DNA of 64,000 nt. Source: Micromonospora carbonacea (GTDB lineage Bacteria; Actinomycetota; Actinomycetes; Mycobacteriales; Micromonosporaceae). Position 1 is the stretch's first letter, and the number at the start of each line of letters is the position of its first letter. Under the pieces are notes generated by a model. That model worked only from the letters and a program-made list of their open reading frames with translations. It had not been told where the DNA came from and ran no database searches. Both the position numbers and the translations under genes were made by a program. Shown here piece after piece: positions 33,585 to 42,063 of this stretch. Where the stretch lies: positions 7,298,501 to 7,362,500 of the forward strand of contig NZ_JACHMZ010000001.1 in assembly GCF_014205165.1 (NCBI RefSeq), in the 5' to 3' direction.

Positions 33585-33998
33585 GTGGATGTTGATGTGA
33601 CATCTGTAGCGACGGCGGTGGTTCCGTTTGTGACAGCGGCTGTCGGGGCGTACGGCGCCGGTGTCCTCACTCGCGTTCAGGATGCGGCGGCCGACGCAAC
33701 GCTCGATCTCGGCGGGCAGATCCTGCGCCGGCTGACCGGCCGGGAGGAACCCACGCAGCCGCTCTCGGAGGCGGTCCGTGAGCTGGCGTTAGACGTGTCC
33801 GATGGGGACCGGGTGGCGGCCGTCCGGCTGCAGATTCGTAAGATCCTGGCGGCGAATCCGCAGCTCGCGACCGAGTTGGCCGAGCTGGTGTCGACCGCCG
33901 GACCGGTGGTGACCGTCTCGGGGGAACGCGCCATCGGAGCGGCGACGATCAGCGGCGGCATGTTGGTCACCGGCGACAACGCCCAGATCACCAGATGA
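33585..33998 (+). CDS. Small membrane-anchored protein with GER-IS-VTGDN motif
   Basis: 137 residues, GTG start with GGAGGTGA. Residues about 8-28 are hydrophobic (VATAVVPFVTAAVGAYGAGV), a likely membrane anchor. A helical middle follows, with acidic and basic residues. The C-terminus has GERAIG, then ISGGMLVTGDN (residues 113-132). The same motif with the same spacing is near the N-terminus of the STAND-TPR protein at 45517-49284. Short proteins with such a motif commonly sit beside NTPase-based conflict systems. It overlaps the next gene by ATGA. The function is unknown; an adaptor or scaffold is my inference. Confidence 0.75.
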   Translation: MDVDVTSVATAVVPFVTAAVGAYGAGVLTRVQDAAADATLDLGGQILRRLTGREEPTQPLSEAVRELALDVSDGDRVAAVRLQIRKILAANPQLATELAELVSTAGPVVTVSGERAIGAATISGGMLVTGDNAQITR

Positions 33999-34690
33999 CC
34001 GGCTCCGGGCCTGACAACTCTGTCGTCGAGGATCCAGACACCACGCCGGCCGAGGCCGCCGACAACCAGGTAACGGAGGCTGAAGGCCCGGCGAACGAGC
34101 CTTTCGCCCAGCTCCTGGAGCAGATGAGTAAGCTGCAGTCGGCCTTCGACTCCAAGATCCGATATGACGCCGTACGCGAACAGCTCGTCCAGTCGATGAG
34201 CGACGAACTCACCGCCTACCGGGAGAACCGCGCCCAGCTGCAACTCAGACCGGTACTGATCGATCTGATCACGCTGCACGACGACCTGACCAAAGCGGCC
34301 GATTCCGCCGAGCGCTCGGCGGAGACCGGGAAGCTTGTCGGGTTCTTCCGGGACTCCGTCGAGCAGATGCTTGCCCGCCACGGCGTCGAGCCGTTCACCG
34401 GCGACGCCGATGTGGTCGACCGGACCCGGCAACGGGTGGTCGCGACCGAACCCACCGAGGACCCGACGCTGCACCGTCGGGTCGCCGCCCGGCTCCGGCC
34501 GGGCTTCCAGTGGAACGACAAGGTGCTACGCCCGGAGTGGGTCAGCGCCTTCCGGCTCGTCCCGCCGGCTGGCGACCGCAGCACGGCACCGCCCCCGGTT
34601 GGGCCGGTGCCGACCCCGGCCACCGGCGGCAACCCGGACCCGGCGTCCCCCGCGCCGTCCCCGCAGACCGACCAAGGAGACCCTGCATGA
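33995..34690 (+). CDS. GrpE-like nucleotide exchange factor
   Basis: 231 residues; the start overlaps the previous stop (ATGA). A long helix (FAQLLEQMSKLQSAFDSKIR and following) leads to RPVLIDLITLHDDLTKA, which matches the helix of GrpE where the dimer four-helix bundle begins. RPEWVSAFRL follows, and then a Pro-rich tail of 40 residues. GrpE opens Hsp70 to exchange ADP for ATP. It is more divergent than a housekeeping GrpE and directly precedes two Hsp70 genes, so it is probably dedicated to them. Confidence 0.8.
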   Translation: MTGSGPDNSVVEDPDTTPAEAADNQVTEAEGPANEPFAQLLEQMSKLQSAFDSKIRYDAVREQLVQSMSDELTAYRENRAQLQLRPVLIDLITLHDDLTKAADSAERSAETGKLVGFFRDSVEQMLARHGVEPFTGDADVVDRTRQRVVATEPTEDPTLHRRVAARLRPGFQWNDKVLRPEWVSAFRLVPPAGDRSTAPPPVGPVPTPATGGNPDPASPAPSPQTDQGDPA

Positions 34691-36357
34691 CCGACAGTCG
34701 CGTCTACGGCATCGACCTCGGCACCACCTACACCTGCATCGCCCACGTTGATGACCTCAGCGGCCGTCCGCACATCACCCCAAACGACGCGGGTGAGCTG
34801 ACCACGCCGTCCGTCGTGCTTTTCGAAGACGCGGAGACCCGGGTCGTCGGCCGGGAGGCGAAGAACATCGCGGTCATGGAGGCGGAGAACGTCGTCGAGA
34901 TGATAAAACGCGAGATGGGCAAGCCGGAGTGGCGACGCGAGTTCTTCGGTCACCGGTACTCGCCGGAGGAGATCTCCTCGTACATCCTGCGCAAGGTCGT
35001 CGACGACACCGAGCGGCACGAGGGCACCCGGCCGCACAAGGTCGTGGTGACCTGTCCGGCGTACTTCGGCATCCCGCAGCGGGAGGCGACCGCGGCGGCC
35101 GGCCGGATCGCCGGGCTCGATGTCCTGGAGGTCATCAACGAGCCGACCGCGGCGGCCATCGCCTACGGCGCCCAGCACCCCGAGGACCAGGTCGTGCTGG
35201 TGTACGACCTGGGTGGTGGCACCTTCGACGTCACCGTCATCGACATCAAGGACAGTGCCATCACCGTGGTCGCCACCGATGGCGCGCACGAGCTGGGCGG
35301 TCGCAACTGGGACGAGGAGTTGGTCAAGTTCGCCGCCGGGCAGTGGCAGGCCGAGCACCCCGGTGCCGGGACGGACCCGCTCGACTCTCCGGAGACCGTG
35401 CAGGATCTCTGGCTGCGGGCGGAGCGGGCGAAGTGGTCGCTCAGCAGCATGGCGCAGACCAAGGTGGCGGTGACCCACGACGGACAGCAAGTCACGGTGC
35501 CGCTGACCCGGGAGAAGTTCAACGACCTCACCCAGTACCTGTTGGACAGCACGATGTCGCTGACCAGGCAGGTGATGGAGACCGCCCGGGAGCTCGGTTA
35601 CCCCAAGATCGACCTGATCCTGCTGGTCGGCGGCTCGACGAAGATGCCCCAGGTCACCGCTCGACTCGAAGCGGAGTTCTCGCTCGAGGTGAAGTCCTTC
35701 GAGCCGGACCAGGCGGTCGCCAAGGGCGCCGCGATCTACGGGCAGAAGCTCGCGGTCGGCGAGCGGGTGCGGACCGAGATCGGCAAGAAGCTCGACCGGG
35801 CGCCGGAGCAGGTGGACGTGGCTGCCGCACCGGAGAAGGTGCGGATGGCGGCCGAGGAGCTGGTCGCCAGCGACATGGGCCTGCGGCTGGGCACCGTGCA
35901 GTACCTCAGCGGCATGGTGGTCCGGAACGTGGTCAGCCACAGCTTCGGGGTGATCGCCCTCACTGCGGACGACACCGAGGTCATCTCGAACCTCGTCCTG
36001 GCCCAGCAGGCCCTGCCGGCCGAGGCCACCAGGACCTTCGGCATCCGGCACAGCGGCATGGGCGCGGTCGAGCTGAGGATCTTCGAGAACACCTCCCGGG
36101 AGGCGGTCGTCAAGGATCTGGACACCGGCGAGCAGGTCGGTGTCGCGATGCTCGAACTCGCCAGCGACCTGCCCGCCGATTCGCCGGTGGACGTGGTGTT
36201 CCGGCTCGACAACGAGGGTCGGCTGACCGTCACTGGGCGGGACCGTTCGGTCGGCGGCAAGGAGGTGACCGCCGTCATCGAGACCAACCGGGCGCTCTCC
36301 GCCGAGCAGGTGGCGGTCGCCATCAAGCACGCGAACAGCATCCGGATCCTCGGTTGA
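34687..36357 (+). CDS. Hsp70 (DnaK-like) chaperone
   Basis: 556 residues; ATG overlaps the GrpE stop. The nucleotide-binding domain is complete: GIDLGTTYTCIAHV, NEPTAAAIAYG, VYDLGGGTFDVTVID near residue 172 and ILLVGGSTKMPQV near 312. The substrate-binding part (about residues 390-556) is divergent and the protein lacks the long C-terminal helical lid and EEVD-like end of housekeeping DnaK (about 610-640 residues). It is therefore a specialised Hsp70. Its partners should be the GrpE-like protein before it and the Hsp70-vWA and J-like proteins after it. Confidence 0.93.
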   Translation: MTDSRVYGIDLGTTYTCIAHVDDLSGRPHITPNDAGELTTPSVVLFEDAETRVVGREAKNIAVMEAENVVEMIKREMGKPEWRREFFGHRYSPEEISSYILRKVVDDTERHEGTRPHKVVVTCPAYFGIPQREATAAAGRIAGLDVLEVINEPTAAAIAYGAQHPEDQVVLVYDLGGGTFDVTVIDIKDSAITVVATDGAHELGGRNWDEELVKFAAGQWQAEHPGAGTDPLDSPETVQDLWLRAERAKWSLSSMAQTKVAVTHDGQQVTVPLTREKFNDLTQYLLDSTMSLTRQVMETARELGYPKIDLILLVGGSTKMPQVTARLEAEFSLEVKSFEPDQAVAKGAAIYGQKLAVGERVRTEIGKKLDRAPEQVDVAAAPEKVRMAAEELVASDMGLRLGTVQYLSGMVVRNVVSHSFGVIALTADDTEVISNLVLAQQALPAEATRTFGIRHSGMGAVELRIFENTSREAVVKDLDTGEQVGVAMLELASDLPADSPVDVVFRLDNEGRLTVTGRDRSVGGKEVTAVIETNRALSAEQVAVAIKHANSIRILG

Positions 36358-38465
36358 CCGGCCGGTCCGGCCCCGTCGTCGACTCCCGGCCGCTCGCCGT
36401 CGGCATCGACCTCGGCACCACCTACTCCGCAGTGGCCTGGGTCAACCCCGACGGCGATCCAGAGATCATCCCGAACGCCCTGGGTGAGCCGTTGACCGCT
36501 TCGGTGGTCAGCTTCGCCGCCGGCCGCCCGATCGTCGGCGCCGAGGCCAAGGCGGACCAGGCCCGCGGCGCGTCCGAGGTGGCGTACCTGTTCAAGCGGT
36601 CGATGGGGAATCCGTCGTTCCAGTTCCCGCTCGGCGGCGAGGTGTGGAGCGCCACTCGGCTCTCCGCGCTCGTTCTCGCCCACCTCAAGGAGCAGGCGGA
36701 GGCGGCGCTGGGCCGGCCGGTGACCCGGGCGGTGGTCACCGTGCCGGAGTACTTCACCCATCCGGAGCGGGCGGCGACCATCGAGGCCGGCCGGCTGGCC
36801 GGGCTGGACGTCCGGCGGATCATCAGCGAACCCACCTCGGCCGCGCTCGCCTACGGGCTGCGGCCCGGTCCCCGGACCCGCCGGGTCCTGGTGTACGACC
36901 TGGGCGGCGGCACGTTCGACGTCTCGCTGGTCGAGATCGGACCGGACGAGATCCGGGTGCTCTGCACCGACGGCAACCACGAGCTGGGCGGCCGGGACTG
37001 GGACGACCGGCTGGCCGGGCTCGTGCTGCGTGCCTTTCCGGCCGAGGCCGCCGCGCTTGAGGACGAGCCGGGGGCGTTGCTGGTCGAGGTCGAGCGACTC
37101 AAGCGCACCCTCTCCGCCCGGCAGTCGGCCGAGCTTCGGCTGGTGGTCGACGGGCGCCCGCCGCTCAGCACCCGGATCGACCGGAAGTCGTTCGAGGGGG
37201 CCAGCCGGGATCTGCTCGAGCAGACCGGCCAGCTGACCGGCCAGGTCCTCGACGAGCTGGGCCTGAGCTGGGCCGACATCCACGGGATACTGCCGGTCGG
37301 CGGCTCCACCCGGATGCCGATGGTGCGCGACTATCTGGAGGAGTTGTCCGGTCGGCCGCCGATGGGCGGCGTGCACCCGGACCACGCCGTCGCGCTCGGC
37401 GCCGCCGCCCAGGCCGCCATCCTGCTCGAAGAGGAGAGCGCCGCCCAGCTGCGGCTGGCCGGCCCGTCGGCGGTCCCGGCCGAGCCGATCCTGCGGCTGT
37501 CGGCGCCACGCAGGGTCAGCGGCGTGGTGGCGCACAGCCTCGGCATGATCGCCGAGAACTCGACCGGTGACCGGTACGTCAACAGCGTCCTGCTGCCCCG
37601 CAACCAGCGGATCCCCTGCACCGAGACCCGGCCCTACCAGTTCGAGCTGGACGGCGGGGGCGAGGAGTTGCTGGAGGTCTACCTGACCCAGGGGGAGACC
37701 GACGATCCGTCCACCTGTGTCTACCTCGGCCGCTATCTGGTCACCAGGTTCCCGCCCGGTGGCCGGCGCAAGGTGATCGTCGACGTGGCCTACGCCTACG
37801 ACGAGAACGTCCTGGTCGGGGTGACGGCGACCGAGCGGAGCAGCGGAGCGCCGTTGGCGGTGACCGTCGCCGAGCTACCGGAGGACGTTCCCGGCCGCTT
37901 CCTGCAGCCGCCGGTCCGCTCGGTGGCCCGCGAGCCGATGACCGTCTACCTCGCGTTCGACCTCTCCGGCAGCATGTCCGGCCTCCCGCTGAACGAGGCC
38001 AAGCGGGCCGCGGAAACCTTCGTCAGCCAGCTCGATCTGACCACGACCGCCGTCGGCCTGATCGCCTTCTCCGACCGGGTGCGCGCCGAGCAGCAGGCGA
38101 CCTCCAACGCCGCCGTCATCGAGCGGGCGATCCGGGGACTCGTGGTGGGTAGCACCGGGTACGGCAACGCCACCCATCCCTTCGACGAGCTGCGCCAGCT
38201 GCTGGCCGGCAGCGCGGGTCGCCGGTTCGGGGTGGTGCTGGCCGACGGGGTCTGGTCCAACCAGAGCCGCGCGGTCAAGCAGGCCCAGCACTGTCACCGC
38301 GACGGCATCGACGTCGTCGCGGTCGGCTTCGGCGGTGCCGACCAGGGTTTCCTGCGGCGGATAGCCTCCTCGACCGAGCAGGCGCTCTTCACCGACCTCG
38401 GAGAGCTCAGCAGCGTGTTCGGCACCATCGCCCGGGAGATCACCGAAGGTGCCACCCGGCCGTGA
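36354..38465 (+). CDS. Hsp70-von Willebrand factor A fusion protein
   Basis: 703 residues from the TTG at 36354, whose bases overlap the previous stop (TTGA). No ATG or GTG lies before the Hsp70 motif, and overlaps of this type join every gene here. Residues about 10-380 are an Hsp70 ATPase domain (GIDLGTTYSAVAWV, SEPTSAALAYG, YDLGGGTFDVSLVE, LPVGGSTRMPMV). A short beta domain follows. From about 527 to the end is a vWA domain with MIDAS start YLAFDLSGSMSG. The vWA would bind a partner in a metal-dependent way, so an ATP-driven chaperone is tied to a protein-recruiting module. This fusion is not part of a housekeeping chaperone set. Confidence 0.9.
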   Translation: MTGRSGPVVDSRPLAVGIDLGTTYSAVAWVNPDGDPEIIPNALGEPLTASVVSFAAGRPIVGAEAKADQARGASEVAYLFKRSMGNPSFQFPLGGEVWSATRLSALVLAHLKEQAEAALGRPVTRAVVTVPEYFTHPERAATIEAGRLAGLDVRRIISEPTSAALAYGLRPGPRTRRVLVYDLGGGTFDVSLVEIGPDEIRVLCTDGNHELGGRDWDDRLAGLVLRAFPAEAAALEDEPGALLVEVERLKRTLSARQSAELRLVVDGRPPLSTRIDRKSFEGASRDLLEQTGQLTGQVLDELGLSWADIHGILPVGGSTRMPMVRDYLEELSGRPPMGGVHPDHAVALGAAAQAAILLEEESAAQLRLAGPSAVPAEPILRLSAPRRVSGVVAHSLGMIAENSTGDRYVNSVLLPRNQRIPCTETRPYQFELDGGGEELLEVYLTQGETDDPSTCVYLGRYLVTRFPPGGRRKVIVDVAYAYDENVLVGVTATERSSGAPLAVTVAELPEDVPGRFLQPPVRSVAREPMTVYLAFDLSGSMSGLPLNEAKRAAETFVSQLDLTTTAVGLIAFSDRVRAEQQATSNAAVIERAIRGLVVGSTGYGNATHPFDELRQLLAGSAGRRFGVVLADGVWSNQSRAVKQAQHCHRDGIDVVAVGFGGADQGFLRRIASSTEQALFTDLGELSSVFGTIAREITEGATRP

Positions 38466-41400
38466 CCGCCGCCGACAACGGAGCCAACTACTTCGTCCTG
38501 CTCGAGCTCGACCCGCAGCAGCCCTGGGACCAGGCACTGTTCATCCGGACGGTGGAGGCGGCCCGGCAGCGGTGGACGAAGGCGTCCACCGGCCTGAGCA
38601 CTCGAGCATCCGAGGCCAAGACGAACCTGCACGCGATCCGGAACGCCGAGCGGGACATGAGCAACCCGGAGCAGCGCGAACAGCAACGGGCCGCCGCGTT
38701 ACGGCTGCGGGAGGCCGCGGTCCTCGCTGAGCGTAGGGAGTTGACGGAGCTGCTCGACGTCTGGCTCGCCCGGGGTTTCCTCCTCGAAGCCGAGCGGCAG
38801 CGGGCAGAGGCCGAGTACGGCGACGTGCTGGCCGGCAGCCCGAAACTCGCCAAGCGGATCAGGCGGGCGAAGGTACGCAGCCTCCAGCCGCCGGCGGCCT
38901 CCTCGAGGCTCGACACCGAGGTCGAGGACCAGCTGCGAACGCTGCTCGCCGAGGTCAGGGCCCGTTCCCTCTACGACGTGCTGAAGGAGTGCGACCCTGA
39001 CCTGACCAGCAGCAGTCCCCGGGAACGGCTGATGGACGCGGCCGAAGCGCTCGAAAGAAAGATGCGGAGGTTCAAGGACAAGAGTGATCCGAACATCGGC
39101 CGCAAGCAGAAGCTCGGCAGCCACGCCAGACGGGTCTTCGCCACCGAGGACCTCCGTCGCCGGCACGACGAGTCGATGCGGGTGGAGCGGCTCCGGGACC
39201 TGGTCGTACGGTTCGAGTGGGCGCTCTCGCTGGCCAACGAGGTCCGTGCCGCGCAGGTGGAGCTCTTCCTCCTGCGGGCTCGGGCGGAGGGCGTCGACGA
39301 CCTCGAACAAGCGACGACCTATCTGGTCGAACACTTCCGGGCCCGGGGCTGGCCGGTACAGCTGCCGGCCGAGCAGGCCCAGCGGCAGATCGCCAAACTG
39401 CTCCGCTGCCTTTACTGTCAGGACCTCAATCAGCCGACCGACGGGCGCTGCCAGACCTGCGGCGAGGACCTCGAGGTGCGCTGCCCGAGCTGTGATCGCA
39501 CCGAGCGACGGTACGGCGGGGACTGCCGGTGCGGCTTCCCGATCGGGCAGCGGCGGCTGGTCGAGAGTCTGGTGCTGCTGGGGCGAACAGCGATCGAGCG
39601 GCTGGACTTCACCGAGGCTCAGCTGCACCTGGACCGGGCCGCCCGGATCTGGCAGCTGCCACCGGGACGCGCCGACCAGCTCGCCGAGCAGATCACCGGC
39701 CAGCGACTCAGCCTGGAACAGGCCCAGCAGGCCATCGCCGAAGCGACCGCGACGGTACAGCTCATGATCACTGCGCGGCGGTTCGTGGCCGCCGAGCGGC
39801 AGCTGCGGGCCGCGCCGGCCGGCCTGCTGCACCGCGACGAGCTGCTGCGGCAGGCCGAGCGGGCGGTACGCGCCGCGCAGGCGCTCTGCCAGCGGGCCGG
39901 CCGACCGGGCCTGCTCTCAGCCAGCCGGGCCGAGCTGTACGCGGAGGCGTTGGCGGTCTGCGACGACTACGAGCCGGCCCATATCGGGCTACGGCAGATC
40001 CTGCCCGAGCCGCCCACCCGGGCCCGGGGCCTCGTGGCCGATCCCGCCGTCGGCGTCTCGTTGAACTGGGAGCCCTCCCCGGAGCCGGGCGTCTCGTACG
40101 TGGTGTTCCGCACGACCGGCCCGAACCCACCGACGTCGGTCGAGGCGATGCCCGGCCAGCAGATCGCCGAGACCGGTACCACGAGTTGGCTGGACCGCGG
40201 TGCGACCAGACTCGCCGGCCAGCCAATCTGGTACGCGGTCTTCGCCAAACGCCGCGGCACCTACTCGATCGCCGCGCTGACCGAACCGGTCCTCGTCGCC
40301 GCGGACGTCGTCGACCTGCGTAGTCAGGTCCAGGACGGCCGGGTGATCCTGACCTGGGCGCTGCCCGAGCACGCCGCCCAGGTCGAGGTACGCCGGACCG
40401 ACTTCGGCTCCGCCGCGGACACCCGGCTGGTGGCCTGCGTCGAACCCGGTCGGGTCGACGATCAGCTGGTCCACAACGGTGTGCGGTACCGCTACACGAT
40501 CCGGGTCGGCTACCGGGATCTCGCCGGCCGGATCTGCTGGTCGCCAGGGGTCTCGTGCACCGCGACTCCGATGGGGCGGCCGGCGCCGCCCGGGCCGTTG
40601 ACGATCACCGGGGAGGCGTCGACCACCGGGATGTTTAACCACCGGACCCTGCTCCGCTGGCCCACCCCCGAGATGGGCACGGTGAAGGTGGTCAGGCAGC
40701 TGGGAGTCGGCTCGCTACGCGAGGGCGACCAGGGGACGATCCAGGCACTGGGACGGGACGGGGTGGTCCTCGAAGACGACTACCCGGCGAGTGACATCTG
40801 GCTCTCGGACCTGGTGGTCTGTTCCTACTTTCCGGTCCTGGTCGTCGACGGCTCGGGACATGTCGGCCAGGCCCGGCGCTATGCGAAGGTCGACGAGCCG
40901 ACGCAGCTGAGAGTGGAGTTCGCCGGAGCGGAGGTCCGGATCGGCTGGGCCTGGCCCCAGCAGGTCTCGGCCGTCCTGATCGGTCACGACCCCGCCGGCG
41001 CACCGGTCGATCCCACCGCGGCGGCTGACCCGTCGACCGTCAACCGGGTGGACGTCGAGCCCTTCGGGAGCGCCGAACTGCCGGTCAGCGCGGACGACAT
41101 TCACCTGGTCATCGCCAGCGTGGTGCGCCGCGACGGGGTGGACTTCGTGACCTCCGGGGTACGCCTGCGGGCCCACCGGCCGACCTCCCGGGTGTACTAC
41201 GAGGTGCGGCAGGGCCGACGCGGGGGCAACCTGCTGCTGCACACCGACGGACGGCTGACCGCCCCCGAGCTGGTCCTGGTCGGCAACCCCGATCGGACGC
41301 CGAAGGTGCCCGCCGACGGCGAGCGGATCGCGCTCAGCACCCCACCCACCCTCGGTGGGCAGCAGGACATTCGGCTGCCGCGTAGCCCTGGGAACAGGGC

Positions 41401-41479
41401 GCTGCACTACCGGCTCTTCACCGCCGCGTCAGCCGAGACCGCGGCGGTGGAGCTGGTCGGCCCGCCACTCAGATCTTGA
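38462..41479 (+). CDS. Large J-like, zinc-ribbon and fibronectin-type protein
   Basis: 1005 residues; GTG overlaps the previous stop (GTGA). Residues 1-75 (NYFVLLELDPQQPWDQALFI) look like a divergent J-domain-like module without a clear HPD. A charged helical region follows. Residues about 316-357 hold Cys-rich zinc ribbons (CLYCQDLNQPTDGRCQTCGE, then CPSC and CRCGF). A helical segment, perhaps TPR-like, precedes two or more fibronectin-type beta domains from about residue 520 (SLNWEPSPEPGVSYVVFR; VILTWALPEHAAQVEVRR). The C-terminal 250 residues are beta-rich. Modules suggest a client-binding adaptor for the two Hsp70 proteins. It converges with the membrane gene at 41469 by an 11-base overlap. 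Confidence 0.78.
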   Translation: MTAADNGANYFVLLELDPQQPWDQALFIRTVEAARQRWTKASTGLSTRASEAKTNLHAIRNAERDMSNPEQREQQRAAALRLREAAVLAERRELTELLDVWLARGFLLEAERQRAEAEYGDVLAGSPKLAKRIRRAKVRSLQPPAASSRLDTEVEDQLRTLLAEVRARSLYDVLKECDPDLTSSSPRERLMDAAEALERKMRRFKDKSDPNIGRKQKLGSHARRVFATEDLRRRHDESMRVERLRDLVVRFEWALSLANEVRAAQVELFLLRARAEGVDDLEQATTYLVEHFRARGWPVQLPAEQAQRQIAKLLRCLYCQDLNQPTDGRCQTCGEDLEVRCPSCDRTERRYGGDCRCGFPIGQRRLVESLVLLGRTAIERLDFTEAQLHLDRAARIWQLPPGRADQLAEQITGQRLSLEQAQQAIAEATATVQLMITARRFVAAERQLRAAPAGLLHRDELLRQAERAVRAAQALCQRAGRPGLLSASRAELYAEALAVCDDYEPAHIGLRQILPEPPTRARGLVADPAVGVSLNWEPSPEPGVSYVVFRTTGPNPPTSVEAMPGQQIAETGTTSWLDRGATRLAGQPIWYAVFAKRRGTYSIAALTEPVLVAADVVDLRSQVQDGRVILTWALPEHAAQVEVRRTDFGSAADTRLVACVEPGRVDDQLVHNGVRYRYTIRVGYRDLAGRICWSPGVSCTATPMGRPAPPGPLTITGEASTTGMFNHRTLLRWPTPEMGTVKVVRQLGVGSLREGDQGTIQALGRDGVVLEDDYPASDIWLSDLVVCSYFPVLVVDGSGHVGQARRYAKVDEPTQLRVEFAGAEVRIGWAWPQQVSAVLIGHDPAGAPVDPTAAADPSTVNRVDVEPFGSAELPVSADDIHLVIASVVRRDGVDFVTSGVRLRAHRPTSRVYYEVRQGRRGGNLLLHTDGRLTAPELVLVGNPDRTPKVPADGERIALSTPPTLGGQQDIRLPRSPGNRALHYRLFTAASAETAAVELVGPPLRS

Positions 41480-42011
41480 ACAGGTACACGTCGATGGTGA
41501 GCGTGCCCTGCGGGGAGGCCAGGCTGATGAACGGCCGGTAGACGGCACCCCGGAAGACGAACCCCTGGGTGCCCAGACCGGCCAGTGCCTGGTTGACCTG
41601 CCGCGCGATGGCCATCCCCCGGCCGGTGTTACCGCCGGCCGCGCCACCGAAGGTCAGTACCAGGCCGGCCCGCCGGCCACTGAGGCCCGGATGGCTCCGC
41701 ACCCTGGCCTGCAGGCCGCGGACCGCCCGGGGCTGGTTGGCAAGCAGCCCTCGCCAGTCGACGGTGCTCAGCTTGATGCTGACCGGTTCCAGCTCCAGCA
41801 CCGCCTCGGGGGTCGGCGACGGAGTGGGCGACGCCGAGGGCGAGGCCGCCGGCTCCGGCGGTGGCGGCGGCTGTCCGACCGTGGTGGCGACCAGGAAGCT
41901 CATCGCGAGCGCGAACATGAGATCGGCGAAGAGCCAACCGATCGTGCCGAACACGACGTTCCCCGGGTCCCGCCCAGCCAGTCGCTGGCGCCTACGGGCC
42001 AGAAACCACAC
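41469..42011 (-). CDS. Single-pass membrane protein, MotB/ZorB-like
   Basis: 180 residues, GTG at 42011 with AAGGAG seven bases upstream. One membrane helix at about residues 22-45 (IGWLFADLMFALAMSFLVAT) has an Asp inside it, the hallmark of MotB, TolR, ExbD and ZorB proton-channel subunits. A Pro/Ser linker leads to an extracytoplasmic domain with RRAGLVLTFGGAAGGNTGRG and MAIARQVNQALAGLG, which resembles the OmpA-like peptidoglycan-binding fold in outline but lacks the classical NxxLSxxRA. I infer an energised membrane component. The divergent coiled-coil gene directly upstream is the likely partner. Confidence 0.65.
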   Translation of the reverse strand: MWFLARRRQRLAGRDPGNVVFGTIGWLFADLMFALAMSFLVATTVGQPPPPPEPAASPSASPTPSPTPEAVLELEPVSIKLSTVDWRGLLANQPRAVRGLQARVRSHPGLSGRRAGLVLTFGGAAGGNTGRGMAIARQVNQALAGLGTQGFVFRGAVYRPFISLASPQGTLTIDVYLFKI

Positions 42012-42063
42012 AACGTTCTCCTTTCGCCGGCGGGCGCCGGCCTGCCCTGGGGTGGGTCCCGCG